Shown here: positions 24,446 to 33,152 of the stretch, in pieces | Position numbering within the stretch: the stretch's first letter is position 1 | How the letters are laid out: the number at the start of each line of letters is the position of its first letter | DNA from: an uncultured Oscillospiraceae bacterium | Lineage (GTDB): Bacteria > Bacillota > Clostridia > Oscillospirales > Acutalibacteraceae | DNA: 47,159 nt | Assembly (NCBI GenBank): GCA_900548545.1 | Contig: URKX01000016.1 | Location: forward strand, 1 to 47,159 | Direction: 5' to 3' | Program-made: the position numbers and the translations under genes | The notes under the pieces: generated by a model | What the model saw: the letters and a program-made list of their open reading frames with translations, nothing else | The model's database searches: none | Told to the model about the DNA's origin: nothing

Positions 24446-26320
24446 ATGAACATACGGGAAATCGCAAAGCAAGCAGGCGTATCTGCTTCCACTGTTTCAA
24501 AAGTTTTAAATAAAAAAGATCAAGCAATTAGCGAGGAGACCCGCCAGAAAGTTTTAGCCGTGGTCAAAGAAAACCATTACCTGCCCTCCAGGCTGCCAGT
24601 TGGCGCCGCTTTTCCAGCGCGTTCTTTTTTGCTGGGAGCAGTGCTTCAGAAACGGCAGGGGTTCGACATTTTTTTAGAAACCCTGCTTCAAGTTGCCTCC
24701 CGGGAGGGGTACTCCGTAATGACGCGGTTTGCGGAAACCTATGAGGAGGAACGGGCAAGCATCCAAGCGCTGCTGGAGTATCCTTTGGAGGGGATGCTGC
24801 TCTGTGGTACGTCCGGGGACAGCGGGGATTTCTCAGAATTGCTGGGTAACACTCCCTATGGTATCGTGGATTTTGATAGGCCTCCCACTGCCCGGCGTTT
24901 TGGATTCGACTATGAGTGCCTGGGATATCAGGCGGCGGAAGAATTGCTGGAATATAAGCACCGCAACATTTTTTGCATGATCCACGGCGGGTCGCTGAAT
25001 GAGCGGCAGTTTGTGGAAGGGTGCCGGAAATGCCTACAGGCCAAAGGGCTCTCGCTGCCGGAAAGCCGCGTCTGTTTCTATGACCGGGACGGTTTGGAGA
25101 GCAAACGCCTGTTTGAGAACACAGGCGTGCTTTGTTTTGACACAGAGCTTGCCGAGGCTGTGTACGATGCCTGCGGCCGGAAAAACCGGCGGATTCCCAG
25201 ATATCTTTCGGTTGTCAGCCTGGCTGGGAATGAACCAGGCGGTTTTTTGCCGAAACTTACTGCCTTGAAAATGCCTTTTGCGCAATTGGCTGAGGTCGCT
25301 TGCCGGAGGCTGGTTTCACAAATTGAAAGGCCCGGGCGCACAGAAGAGGAAAAGCTGTTGCGAGGCATCCGCTGCCCGGGGGAGAGCGTGGCTTTTCCGC
25401 TAAACTCTATGGGAAAGAAGATCGTAGTGGTAGGCTCGATCAATATGGATACCACCATTTATCTAAAAGATTTCCCTCAGGTGGGCCGTTCTGCCCTTAC
25501 CAATACCAGGCTGATCAGTCCCGGTGGGAAAGGGCTCAACCAGGCGGTGGGAGTCGCCAAGCTGGAAGGGCAGGTCTTACTGATTGGAAAAGTGGGAAAA
25601 GATTATGAAGGCAGTGAGATTTGGGATTATCTCCAGTCCAATGGGGTAGATTCGGGGTATGTTCGCCGCACCTCCCAGGACTCAACCGGTCACGCCTATA
25701 TTTGCGTGCAGGAAGACGGCGAGAGCGGAATCATGGTGTACAAGGGGGCGAATGCCCTGCTCACCTCCCAAGAGGTAATGGAAAATGCGTCAGCTTTTGA
25801 AGGGGCGGCTTACTGCCTGCTTCAGACTGAGTTGAATATGGATGTCATCAGGACCACGGTACATCTGGCCCACAAAAGGGGGGTAAAAATTATATTAAAG
25901 CCGGCGGCCGTGGATGAACTGGATGAAGAGATCTACCAAATGACAGATATTTTTATGCCCAACGAAAAAGAAAGCGCCAGACTATGTCCTGGCCTGGAGA
26001 CTTGTGAGGAGCAAGCGGATCTTTTTCTGGAGAGGGGAGTGGGGCAGGTGATCATCACCCGGGGCAGCAAAGGCTGCTACTGGAGTGATGGTACCCAGAG
26101 CCAGGCTTTCCGCGCCGAGGAATTCGATGTGGTAGATACCACAGGCGCAGCGGATGCTTTTGCCGCTGCTTTGGCTGTGTTTTTGGCCAAAGGGATGGAT
26201 ATCCGTGAGAGCATCCGGCGCGCGACCGTAGCGGCTGGTTTCTCCACCACCAAGTGGGGTGTCTCAGACGCTCTTATCGACTGGGATACCTTGGAATTCC
26301 TCTGCACCGCCAGGAAATGA
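24446..26320 (+). CDS. LacI-family repressor fused to a PfkB/ribokinase-family sugar kinase
   Basis: A 624-residue two-part protein. Residues 1-50 are a LacI helix-turn-helix (IREIAKQAGVSASTVSKVLN). Residues ~60-315 are the matching periplasmic-binding-like sensor domain. From residue 322 the chain is a complete PfkB kinase: VVVGSINMDTTIYLKDFPQV, the sugar-site PGGKGLNQAVG, and the anion hole/catalytic motif DTTGAADAF with Asp570. The motif has Ala where the family has Gly directly before the catalytic Asp. The kinase half begins with its own Met322 but has no ribosome site, so a single fused product is expected. It could repress the downstream transporter until its sugar or sugar phosphate appears. 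The ribosome site is AAAGGG, 9 nt before the ATG. Confidence 0.9.
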   Translation: MNIREIAKQAGVSASTVSKVLNKKDQAISEETRQKVLAVVKENHYLPSRLPVGAAFPARSFLLGAVLQKRQGFDIFLETLLQVASREGYSVMTRFAETYEEERASIQALLEYPLEGMLLCGTSGDSGDFSELLGNTPYGIVDFDRPPTARRFGFDYECLGYQAAEELLEYKHRNIFCMIHGGSLNERQFVEGCRKCLQAKGLSLPESRVCFYDRDGLESKRLFENTGVLCFDTELAEAVYDACGRKNRRIPRYLSVVSLAGNEPGGFLPKLTALKMPFAQLAEVACRRLVSQIERPGRTEEEKLLRGIRCPGESVAFPLNSMGKKIVVVGSINMDTTIYLKDFPQVGRSALTNTRLISPGGKGLNQAVGVAKLEGQVLLIGKVGKDYEGSEIWDYLQSNGVDSGYVRRTSQDSTGHAYICVQEDGESGIMVYKGANALLTSQEVMENASAFEGAAYCLLQTELNMDVIRTTVHLAHKRGVKIILKPAAVDELDEEIYQMTDIFMPNEKESARLCPGLETCEEQADLFLERGVGQVIITRGSKGCYWSDGTQSQAFRAEEFDVVDTTGAADAFAAALAVFLAKGMDIRESIRRATVAAGFSTTKWGVSDALIDWDTLEFLCTARK

Positions 26321-26372
26321 CCGTTCGTTTATAAAAAGCTCTATAGTTCTACAAATTTAAGGAGGTAAAGTA

Positions 26373-27707
26373 ATGAAAAAAGTTTTATCCCTCATCTTGG
26401 CTTTGGTCATGCTGAGTACCGTGCTTTTTGGCTGTGGCAATAGCAACAGTAGCGCCGCAGACGAAGGCAGTGCTGCTGAAGGGACCACCAACAGCGATGC
26501 TTCTGCGGCAGAAGCAGGCAATGGTGACGAAGAGCCTGTCACCATTGAGGTTGCTGTGTCTGGCAGCGCCCAAGAGATGGAGATCCATCAGCAGAAATTC
26601 GACCTGTATATGGAAGAGCATCCTAACGTGACGATTAAGCCTGTGGATATTGGCACCGAGCGTTTCCAGAAATTGATGACCCTCATTGGTTCCGGAACCG
26701 CTCCCGACATCATTTATATCAATGAGTGGTGCTATTCCCTGGCTTACCGGGATGTGCTGTTGCCTCTGGATTCTTACATCGAGGCGGACACGGAATTTGA
26801 CTTGGCGGATTATCCCGAGTCTCTGCTGGTGCCTCTCCGCTACGAGGATCAGCTGTATGCCCTGCCTCAGGAAGTTTCCCCCTATGTCGTCTACTACAAC
26901 AAAGATATGTTCGAGGCTGCGGGCTTGGAGCTGCCTACTGATGACTGGACCATTGAGGAGTTCTACGAGTCCGCCAAGGCCCTGACTGACCCCGAAAACA
27001 ACGTATATGGCTTCCGCTATGCCAGCGGTGCGGATCCTTTCTTGGGATGGCTCTCCCGTGCCGGCGTTGATTTTGACACCAGCGGCACTGAAGTGAAAGG
27101 CTTGGACACCCCAGAGGCGCTGAATGCCCTGGAGTTCCTATATAATCTGGTGGTAGTAGATCAGATTTCTCCCAACCCTGCCGCTCTCACCGCAATGGGT
27201 ACCAATGCTGACGCCCTGTTCCGTAATCAAACTGTGGCCATGGAATCTATGGGCCTGTGGATGTTGCCCCAGTATAAGGCCGATCCCTTGGGCTTCGAGT
27301 GGGACGTGGTGCGTATGCCCATGGATCAGAACCAGCGCACCAAGGCTGGCATCCTGAACTGGGGTATCTCTGCCGACACTGATACTCCCGATGCCACCTG
27401 GGATTTGCTGAAATTCTTGGTTGGCCCCGAGAGCATGGAAATCGTGGCTGAGAGCAACATGGCCCTGCCTGCCAGCACTGACGAGAATGCCAACCAGATT
27501 GTTTTGGACACCCATTTCCCAGAGAATGTAAAAGCCTTTGTGGATTCTGTTCCTGATGTTGACATGGCAGATCAGGTGTCTATCTACCGTACCGAGGTCA
27601 ATACAAAGCTTCAGGAACTGACGGACAAGATGCTCATCGGCGAAAGTACTCCCGAAGAGACCCAGCAGGCGCTTATTAAAGAGATTAACGGCATTTTGGC
27701 TGGATAA
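26373..27707 (+). CDS. ABC sugar-binding lipoprotein (family 1)
   Basis: A 444-residue solute-binding protein. The signal peptide MKKVLSLILALVMLSTVLFG ends at a lipobox Cys and is followed by a Ser/Ala/Glu-rich linker. The mature part has the family-1 pattern: EIHQQKFDLYMEEHPNVT early, LIGSGTAPDIIYINEW near residue 110, and PLDSYIEADTEFD. It captures a sugar or glycoside outside the cell for the permeases encoded next. The ribosome site is AAGGAGG, 52 bp after the LacI-PfkB stop with no terminator between, so both are probably one operon. A hairpin with a T-run follows. Confidence 0.93.
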   Translation: MKKVLSLILALVMLSTVLFGCGNSNSSAADEGSAAEGTTNSDASAAEAGNGDEEPVTIEVAVSGSAQEMEIHQQKFDLYMEEHPNVTIKPVDIGTERFQKLMTLIGSGTAPDIIYINEWCYSLAYRDVLLPLDSYIEADTEFDLADYPESLLVPLRYEDQLYALPQEVSPYVVYYNKDMFEAAGLELPTDDWTIEEFYESAKALTDPENNVYGFRYASGADPFLGWLSRAGVDFDTSGTEVKGLDTPEALNALEFLYNLVVVDQISPNPAALTAMGTNADALFRNQTVAMESMGLWMLPQYKADPLGFEWDVVRMPMDQNQRTKAGILNWGISADTDTPDATWDLLKFLVGPESMEIVAESNMALPASTDENANQIVLDTHFPENVKAFVDSVPDVDMADQVSIYRTEVNTKLQELTDKMLIGESTPEETQQALIKEINGILAG

Positions 27708-27741
27708 CATCTTTGAACCGTATTGTAAGACGAGAGGAAGA

Positions 27742-27781
27742 GGGGAACTTTTAGCACAGTATAAAAGTTCCCCTTTCTTTC
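27742..27781 (+). terminator. Partial terminator between binding-protein and permease genes
   Basis: GGGGAACTTTT and AAAAGTTCCCC form an 11-bp perfect stem with a 10-nt loop, followed by TTTCTTTC. It should make the binding protein more abundant than the permeases. Confidence 0.75.
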
Positions 27782-27836
27782 AAAAATGGAAAACCGATTG
27801 GCTTTTGTTAAATTTGGGATTGAGGTGATTTGAAAA

Positions 27837-28736
27837 ATGGCGGCGAAGCCTTCTGCGAAAAAGAGGAAGCCCATTGGTGCCAATGAGACCTTTTGGGGCT
27901 ATCTGTTCTTGCTGCCGGTGATCATCGGTTTTATCGTGTTCACCATTTTCCCTGTCGCTATGTCGTTCTATTACAGTTTGACAGATTATGATGGGGTAAC
28001 GTCCCCGAAATTTATCGGGTTGCAGAACTATATCGACCTATTTTCCAATGGGGATTTTGGTGAAGCTCTGTGGCATACGATTTATTTTACCATCGGCACA
28101 GTGCCTCTGGGAACCCTTTTGGCTATCCTAGTGGCAGTGCTTTTAAATCAGAAGATACGAGGGTTGAATTTTTATAAATCGTCCTTTTTTATTCCTGTTA
28201 TCGTCTCTTATACCTCTATCGCCATGGTGTGGCAGTGGCTGTATAACGATGACTTTGGCTTGATCAATTCTGCGCTGAACACTCTCGGCCTGCCCAGCGT
28301 GCCTTGGCTGACCAGCAGCGCTTGGGCGATGCCCTCGGTTATCATTATGAGTATTTGGAAAAACCTGGGCTTCAATTCAGTGATCCTGCTGGCTGGCGTG
28401 CAGGGGGTATCCCCGGCCGTATATGAGGCGGCAGACATCGATGGGGCCAACGTGGTTCAAAAATTTTTCCGTATCACGCTCCCTATGCTGAAGCCTACGA
28501 TTATGTTTGTCATGATTATCAGCATGATCAACTCGTTCCAGGCGTTTGACCAGATTTATATTATGACCAAGGGCGGCCCTGGTACCGCTACCCAGGTAGT
28601 GAGCTATCTGGTGTATATGAACGCGTTCCAGTATTTTAAGCAGGGCTACGCTTCGGCAATGGCCTATATCCTATTCCTTATCATTTTCGTGGCCAGCATC
28701 ATCCAGTTGAAGGTCAGCGAAAAGAACAATGTTTGA
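27837..28736 (+). CDS. ABC sugar transporter permease, MalF/UgpA type
   Basis: A 299-residue permease with six predicted helices. Its cytoplasmic N-terminus is basic (AAKPSAKKRKPIG), and the first helix begins FWGYLFLLPVIIGFIVF. The EAA loop is VYEAADIDGANVVQKFFRIT near residue 200, and the C-terminal GGPGTATQVVSYLVY is typical of CUT1 permeases. It pairs with the next gene, 15 bp downstream. The ribosome site is GAGGTGATT. Substrate is not readable from the permease; the operon context points to a ribose-containing compound. Confidence 0.93.
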   Translation: MAAKPSAKKRKPIGANETFWGYLFLLPVIIGFIVFTIFPVAMSFYYSLTDYDGVTSPKFIGLQNYIDLFSNGDFGEALWHTIYFTIGTVPLGTLLAILVAVLLNQKIRGLNFYKSSFFIPVIVSYTSIAMVWQWLYNDDFGLINSALNTLGLPSVPWLTSSAWAMPSVIIMSIWKNLGFNSVILLAGVQGVSPAVYEAADIDGANVVQKFFRITLPMLKPTIMFVMIISMINSFQAFDQIYIMTKGGPGTATQVVSYLVYMNAFQYFKQGYASAMAYILFLIIFVASIIQLKVSEKNNV

Positions 28737-28751
28737 GGGGAGGTAAAATCG

Positions 28752-29603
28752 ATGCAAACAACTGCTGTGCGCAAGGGCAGGGGTAAAAAAACCACTTTCC
28801 GGGTGCTTACCCACTTGGTGCTTATCCTCTGCTCCATCACCATGCTGATCCCCTTTTTGTGGATGATTTCCAGCTCGCTAAAAGACCTGGACGAGCTGTT
28901 TGCCGTACCCCCCGTGTGGATCCCAAAACACATTGCCTGGGAGAACTATGTATATATGTTTGAACAAGCGCCATGGGTAACGTATTTTGCGAACACCACG
29001 TTGGTTACTGCCGCTATCATTCTGGGACAGTTGGTTACCTGTTCTATGGCGGCATATGCTTTTGCTCGGCTAAAGTTTAAAGGGCGTGAAGTCATTTTCA
29101 TCATTTATCTGGGTACGATGATGATTCCTTTCCAGGTAGTGATGATCCCCCAGTTCCAGATCATCAAGACGTTGGGGCTTATCGACAATATCTGGTCGTT
29201 GATCGTGATCGGTATCTTCAACGCTTTCGGCACATTTTTGCTGCGTCAGTTCTTCCTTACCTTGCCCAAAGAGTTGGAAGAGGCGGCGATGATCGATGGC
29301 TGCAGCTATCCCAGGATCTTTTGGGAAATCATTATCAAGAACTCTAAGCCCGCTTTGATGACCCTGGTCATCTTTACCTTTATGAACACCTGGAACGACT
29401 TCCTGCGGCCCTTGATTTTCCTGAACAGCCAGGAAAATTGGACGTTATCCATGGGCCTTGCCAAATTCCAGGGTACCTATGTGACCCAATGGAACCAGAT
29501 GATGGCCGGGGCGCTTATCACCATGCTTCCCATTTTGGTGGTATATATTTTCGCCCAAAAATATTTTGTCCAGGGCATTGTCATGAGCGGGATCAAGGAT
29601 TAA
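28752..29603 (+). CDS. ABC sugar transporter permease, MalG/UgpE type
   Basis: A 283-residue permease, the second half of the channel. The first helix is LILCSITMLIPFLWMISSSL, and the pattern WENYVYMFEQAPW follows. The EAA loop is LEEAAMIDGCSYPRIFWEII near residue 180, and the C-terminal YFVQGIVMSGIKD is the family ending. The ribosome site is GGGGAGG. As in the first sugar locus, no ATPase gene is present, so a shared ATPase elsewhere is expected. Confidence 0.93.
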   Translation: MQTTAVRKGRGKKTTFRVLTHLVLILCSITMLIPFLWMISSSLKDLDELFAVPPVWIPKHIAWENYVYMFEQAPWVTYFANTTLVTAAIILGQLVTCSMAAYAFARLKFKGREVIFIIYLGTMMIPFQVVMIPQFQIIKTLGLIDNIWSLIVIGIFNAFGTFLLRQFFLTLPKELEEAAMIDGCSYPRIFWEIIIKNSKPALMTLVIFTFMNTWNDFLRPLIFLNSQENWTLSMGLAKFQGTYVTQWNQMMAGALITMLPILVVYIFAQKYFVQGIVMSGIKD

Positions 29604-29630
29604 ATGAAACGCGGAAAGGAGCGAACCTAC

Positions 29631-31760
29631 GTGAAGATCCCCGAGAACTATTTAGAGAAAGTGTACGCTGGATGGCTGGGGAAGGTAATTGGAATCCGGC
29701 TGGGGGCGGCCATCGAGGGGTGGAGCTACCAGCGCATCCAGAATGTGTTTGGCGAACTGTGGGACTATCCAGCCCAGTATAAGAATTTCGCTGCCGATGA
29801 CGACAGCAACGGCCCTATGTTCTTTATACGGGCCTTGGAAGATTGCAAGGATTTGAAAAACTTCTCTGCCCAAGACGTGGCTGAGGCCCTTTTGAACTAT
29901 GCCCCCTTTGAGCATGGCTTTTTCTGGTGGGGCGGGTACGGCATTTCCACCGAGCACACCGCTTACCTGAACCTGCGTAACGGCATCCCCGCTCCCCGCA
30001 GCGGCAGTGTGGAGCAAAACGGTTCCACCATGGCCGAGCAGATCGGCGGGCAGATCTTCATCGACCCTTGGGGTCTGGTATCTCCCGGCAACCCGGAGCA
30101 GGCGGCCTCCCTGGCAGAGAAGGCGGCCAGCGTCACCCATGGAGGAAACGGGGTTTACGGCGGCGTGTATGTGGCCTGCTGCATCAGCCTGGCCTTTGTG
30201 GAAAAAGATATCCGCGCAGTTTTGGACAAGGCCCTCAGCTATATCCCCGCCGATTGCGAGTATGCCAGGGTTACCCGGGCTGTCATGGATTTTTACGACC
30301 AGCACCCCGAGGATTGGCGGGCCTGCTTCCAGTACATCTATGAGAATTATGGTTATGACAAGTACCCGGGCAACTGCCACATTATCCCCAATGCCGCGGT
30401 AATGGTACTCTCCATGCTCTACGGGGCGGGTGATTTTACCAAGACAATATGTATCTGTAATATGTGTGGCTGGGATACGGACTGTAACGTGGGAAACGTG
30501 GGCTGTATTATGGGTGTGCTGTGTGGGCTGCCCGGTATCGACCAGGATAAGTGGGCGAAACCTATCGGCGACTTTTTGGCCTGCTCCAGTGTGGTGCCCT
30601 CCCTAAACGCTACCGACTTGCCCTATGGCGCGGCCTACTTCGCCAAGATGGGCTATCTCCTCTCTGGGGAGGAGCCTCCCGCCCCCTGGAAGGATGTTTT
30701 CCAGAGGTTGGAGAGTTGTCATTTCGAGTTTCCCACCAGCACCCACGCTATTCGCAGCCGGTCGGAAGGAGCTTTGTGCCATGTGCGCAATACGAACGAG
30801 CAAGCCCGCACTGGCTACCGGTCTTTAAAAGTCACAGCCGCGGGTTCTTCTGCCGGGATGGAGAATTTCTTCTACAAGCAGACCTACTACCAAGCCAGTG
30901 ACTTCAGTGATTCCCGGTACGACCCCTTCTTTTCTCCCTTGGCCTATCCTGGCCAGACGGTGCGTCTCAGCGTGATGCCCATGCCCTGCCAGGGCATGGA
31001 GGGCGCCGCCCAGATCTATGTGAAAGACGGCGCTGCTGGGGAGATTATCCGTGGGGAGAAGGTTGCCGCGGACGGCACTTGGCACGATTTGAGCTTGGTT
31101 ATCCCCAGCGGGGCTGGTTTGATCCAAGAGGTGGGCGTTATCCTTTCCGGAACGGCCGTTGGGTTCGGTATGGGGGACCTTACCGCCTACGTGGACGACT
31201 TGGCTATTGAGGGGCTCCCGGACTATCAGCTGGATTTTTCCCAGATGACCATGGACGTGTGGGGCGGTATCCATCAGGAAGTACCCCAGTTTTCCAAGCT
31301 GAAAGGGCATTCCTATTTAGACGGGCCTTGGCTCAGTCTTTCCTGCGCCGATTTTGCCGAGATGTATACCGGCCATCACAGCTGGGAAGATTATTGCCTC
31401 TCCGCCACCCTGAAGCCCCTTACCGGGGAACAGGCCTATGTGAACCTGCGGGTACAGGGGGCCATGCGATCCTATGCCGCCGGATTCTCCGGGGCTGGGA
31501 AAGTGGCGTTGCGGAAGAACCAGCATGGCTATATTACTCTCTGTGAAGCGGACTTCCCCTGGGAGCCTGGAAAAGAGTACCGGCTGGATTTTGCTGCTCA
31601 GGGTGGGACGCTCACCCTGGCCATCGACGGGAAAAAGGTGCTCTCCTATGAGGACCCAGATCCCCTGGCCAACGGCTGCGCTGGTCTGTCCGTAGAGAAG
31701 GGGAGCCATTGCCTGTATCGTGATATGGCCATTGCCGGAAGGAGCCCGGAAGAGGAATGA
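29631..31760 (+). CDS. ADP-ribosylglycohydrolase-family protein with C-terminal beta-rich extension
   Basis: About 709 residues. The first ~380 form an ADP-ribosylglycohydrolase (ARH/DraG) domain: YAGWLGKVIGIRLGAAIEGW, the metal-binding AADDDSNGPMFF near residue 57 and GWDTDCNVGNVGCIMG near 280. These are the dinuclear-metal Asp/Thr sites that hold a ribose ring. The remaining ~330 residues look like one or two beta-sandwich domains (IYVKDGAAGEIIRGEKV; LTLAIDGKKVLSYEDPD), as in glycan-binding or lectin-like modules. No signal peptide is visible. I prefer the GTG at 29631 because GAAAGGAG lies 9 nt upstream; the ATG at 29604 directly after the permease stop is the alternative. The context is a sugar importer before it and a ribokinase after it. 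This suggests hydrolysis of an N- or O-ribosyl bond rather than protein de-ADP-ribosylation, but this is inference. Confidence 0.85.
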   Translation: MKIPENYLEKVYAGWLGKVIGIRLGAAIEGWSYQRIQNVFGELWDYPAQYKNFAADDDSNGPMFFIRALEDCKDLKNFSAQDVAEALLNYAPFEHGFFWWGGYGISTEHTAYLNLRNGIPAPRSGSVEQNGSTMAEQIGGQIFIDPWGLVSPGNPEQAASLAEKAASVTHGGNGVYGGVYVACCISLAFVEKDIRAVLDKALSYIPADCEYARVTRAVMDFYDQHPEDWRACFQYIYENYGYDKYPGNCHIIPNAAVMVLSMLYGAGDFTKTICICNMCGWDTDCNVGNVGCIMGVLCGLPGIDQDKWAKPIGDFLACSSVVPSLNATDLPYGAAYFAKMGYLLSGEEPPAPWKDVFQRLESCHFEFPTSTHAIRSRSEGALCHVRNTNEQARTGYRSLKVTAAGSSAGMENFFYKQTYYQASDFSDSRYDPFFSPLAYPGQTVRLSVMPMPCQGMEGAAQIYVKDGAAGEIIRGEKVAADGTWHDLSLVIPSGAGLIQEVGVILSGTAVGFGMGDLTAYVDDLAIEGLPDYQLDFSQMTMDVWGGIHQEVPQFSKLKGHSYLDGPWLSLSCADFAEMYTGHHSWEDYCLSATLKPLTGEQAYVNLRVQGAMRSYAAGFSGAGKVALRKNQHGYITLCEADFPWEPGKEYRLDFAAQGGTLTLAIDGKKVLSYEDPDPLANGCAGLSVEKGSHCLYRDMAIAGRSPEEE

Positions 31761-32686
31761 AGAAGATCTTAGTCATTGGAAGCATGAACATGGACTTTGT
31801 GACAGACGTCTCTCACATGCCGGCGGTGGGGGAGACCGTCTTGGCCCAGGGATTGGAGTTTATCCCTGGGGGAAAAGGTGCCAACCAGGCCTGCGCTATC
31901 GGCCGGCTGGGGGGTAGCGTGGCCATGCTGGGGGCTGCGGGCGCGGACACCTATGGCGAGAAGCTCTGTGAGAATCTGGCTCGCTCTGGGGTGGATGTTT
32001 CACGGGTGAAGCGCTGTGAAAATGCGTCTACCAGCATAGCGGTGATCGGCGTCACCCCTCAAGGAGATAATAGTATTATTGTGCTGCCCGGTGCCAACCA
32101 AATCGTCGACCGCGCCTATCTCCAGGAAAATTGGGATCTGTTGGAGGCTTGCGATATTTTGGTAATGCAGCTGGAAATCCCCTTGGACACAGTGCTCTGG
32201 GCCGCAAAGGAAGCCAAGGGCCTAGGTAAGACCGTGGTGCTGGATCCAGCCCCCGCCGTGCCGGACTTGCCGGAGGAACTGTTCCCTTGCCTTGACCTGA
32301 TCAAGCCCAATGAAATGGAACTTTCCATTTTGACCGGCCGGCCTTACTGTCCGGAAGACTTGCGGGAAAGCGCCTTGGCGCTGCAAGCCAAAGGGGTGAA
32401 AAATGTGTTGGTTACCTTGGGGAGCGAGGGTTCGTATCTGCTGAAAGAGGACGGCACCCAGTCCCGGTTCCCCGCGGATAAGACCGTGACGGTGGTGGAC
32501 ACTACTGCTGCCGGGGATAGTTTTATGGCTGGGTTATGCGTTGGCCTAGCGCAGGGTCAGGGCTTGGAAGAGGCTATCCGCCTGGCTGCCGCTGTTTCCG
32601 ATATCGTTGTGACCCGCCGGGGCGCCCAGACTTCCATCCCTACGTTGGAAGAGGTATTGGCTAAATCTCTGAACAGTACAAATTGA
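31757..32686 (+). CDS. rbsK: Ribokinase
   Basis: A 309-residue PfkB-family kinase that makes ribose-5-phosphate from ribose and ATP. It has the N-terminal VIGSMNMDFVTDVSHMPAVG, the ribose-site PGGKGANQACAIGRLGG near residue 37, and LIKPNEMELSILTG near 185. The anion hole/catalytic motif is DTTAAGDSF with Asp254; the AAGD form also occurs in E. coli RbsK. The ATGA overlap with the ADP-ribosylglycohydrolase gene indicates coupled translation. It is the last gene of the locus, and a terminator follows. The product can enter the pentose-phosphate pathway through transketolase. Confidence 0.92.
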   Translation: MKKILVIGSMNMDFVTDVSHMPAVGETVLAQGLEFIPGGKGANQACAIGRLGGSVAMLGAAGADTYGEKLCENLARSGVDVSRVKRCENASTSIAVIGVTPQGDNSIIVLPGANQIVDRAYLQENWDLLEACDILVMQLEIPLDTVLWAAKEAKGLGKTVVLDPAPAVPDLPEELFPCLDLIKPNEMELSILTGRPYCPEDLRESALALQAKGVKNVLVTLGSEGSYLLKEDGTQSRFPADKTVTVVDTTAAGDSFMAGLCVGLAQGQGLEEAIRLAAAVSDIVVTRRGAQTSIPTLEEVLAKSLNSTN

Positions 32687-32696
32687 ATGTAGCTGA

Positions 32697-32735
32697 GAAC
32701 TGCCTAAGGTTGAAAGACTTTTAGGCAGTTCTTTT
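32697..32735 (+). terminator. Terminator after rbsK
   Basis: GAACTGCCTAA and TTAGGCAGTTC form an 11-bp perfect stem followed by TTTT. Confidence 0.88.
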
Positions 32736-32744
32736 CATAAGGCA

Positions 32745-33105
32745 GCTTTTCAGGGATTGGTTGATGAGGCCCTGCTTGCGGGCCCGCCGCCTGGTGTGGG
32801 GACAATGCGAACTGAGCTCTGCGGCAACGTGCTATAGGCTTTCGCCCCTCCAGCACATCCGCATATTGGGTTCCTCTCCCAGTTGTTCTTACGGGGAGGT
32901 GTTCCAAAGGCCGCAGGCAACCTCCACGGCATTGCAGCCGGTGAGGGGATTCTCTTGAGTGGTTGTCCCGTTTTAGTAAATCCGTTTCCCGCAGTTATAT
33001 CCAATGTCCTCATCGGCCCAGACGTGATGGATGGAGCCCCTGGGGAAATATCTTGGAGAGTTTTTCCAGGACCGGTTTTGGGGCATACCACTTGGTATCC
33101 TACCT
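32745..33105 (-). pseudogene. Broken gene resembling Api92/YubB ferredoxin-like (DUF1281-type) phage/plasmid proteins
   Basis: No intact gene spans 32736-33242. On the minus strand from about 33093, one frame reads KWYAPKPVLEKLSKIFPQG. After a frameshift near 33030 another frame continues HVWADEDIGYNCGKRIY, stop, NGTTTQENPLTGCNAVEVA. As I recall this family, it has the order W-x-x-P-x-PV-x-x-LSk-x-FP, then ADEDIG-x-N-x-G and a downstream acidic region. The homologous blocks lie in the right order but in two frames, with several stop codons, so the gene is dead. Such proteins are usually carried by phages, plasmids or integrative elements. The assignment rests on motif memory and is not certain. 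Confidence 0.5.
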
Positions 33106-33152
33106 CCCGGGGGTGCCTGCTGCTACGGCGCCAGGGTCGGCCGGAACCGCAG

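Noticed and set aside
32736..33150. Possible structural RNA (RNase P, tmRNA or similar) in the gene-free stretch before the strong terminator
   Set aside because: The conserved core elements of those RNAs were not found, while two minus-strand frames show consistent protein motifs; a dead protein gene explains the region better.
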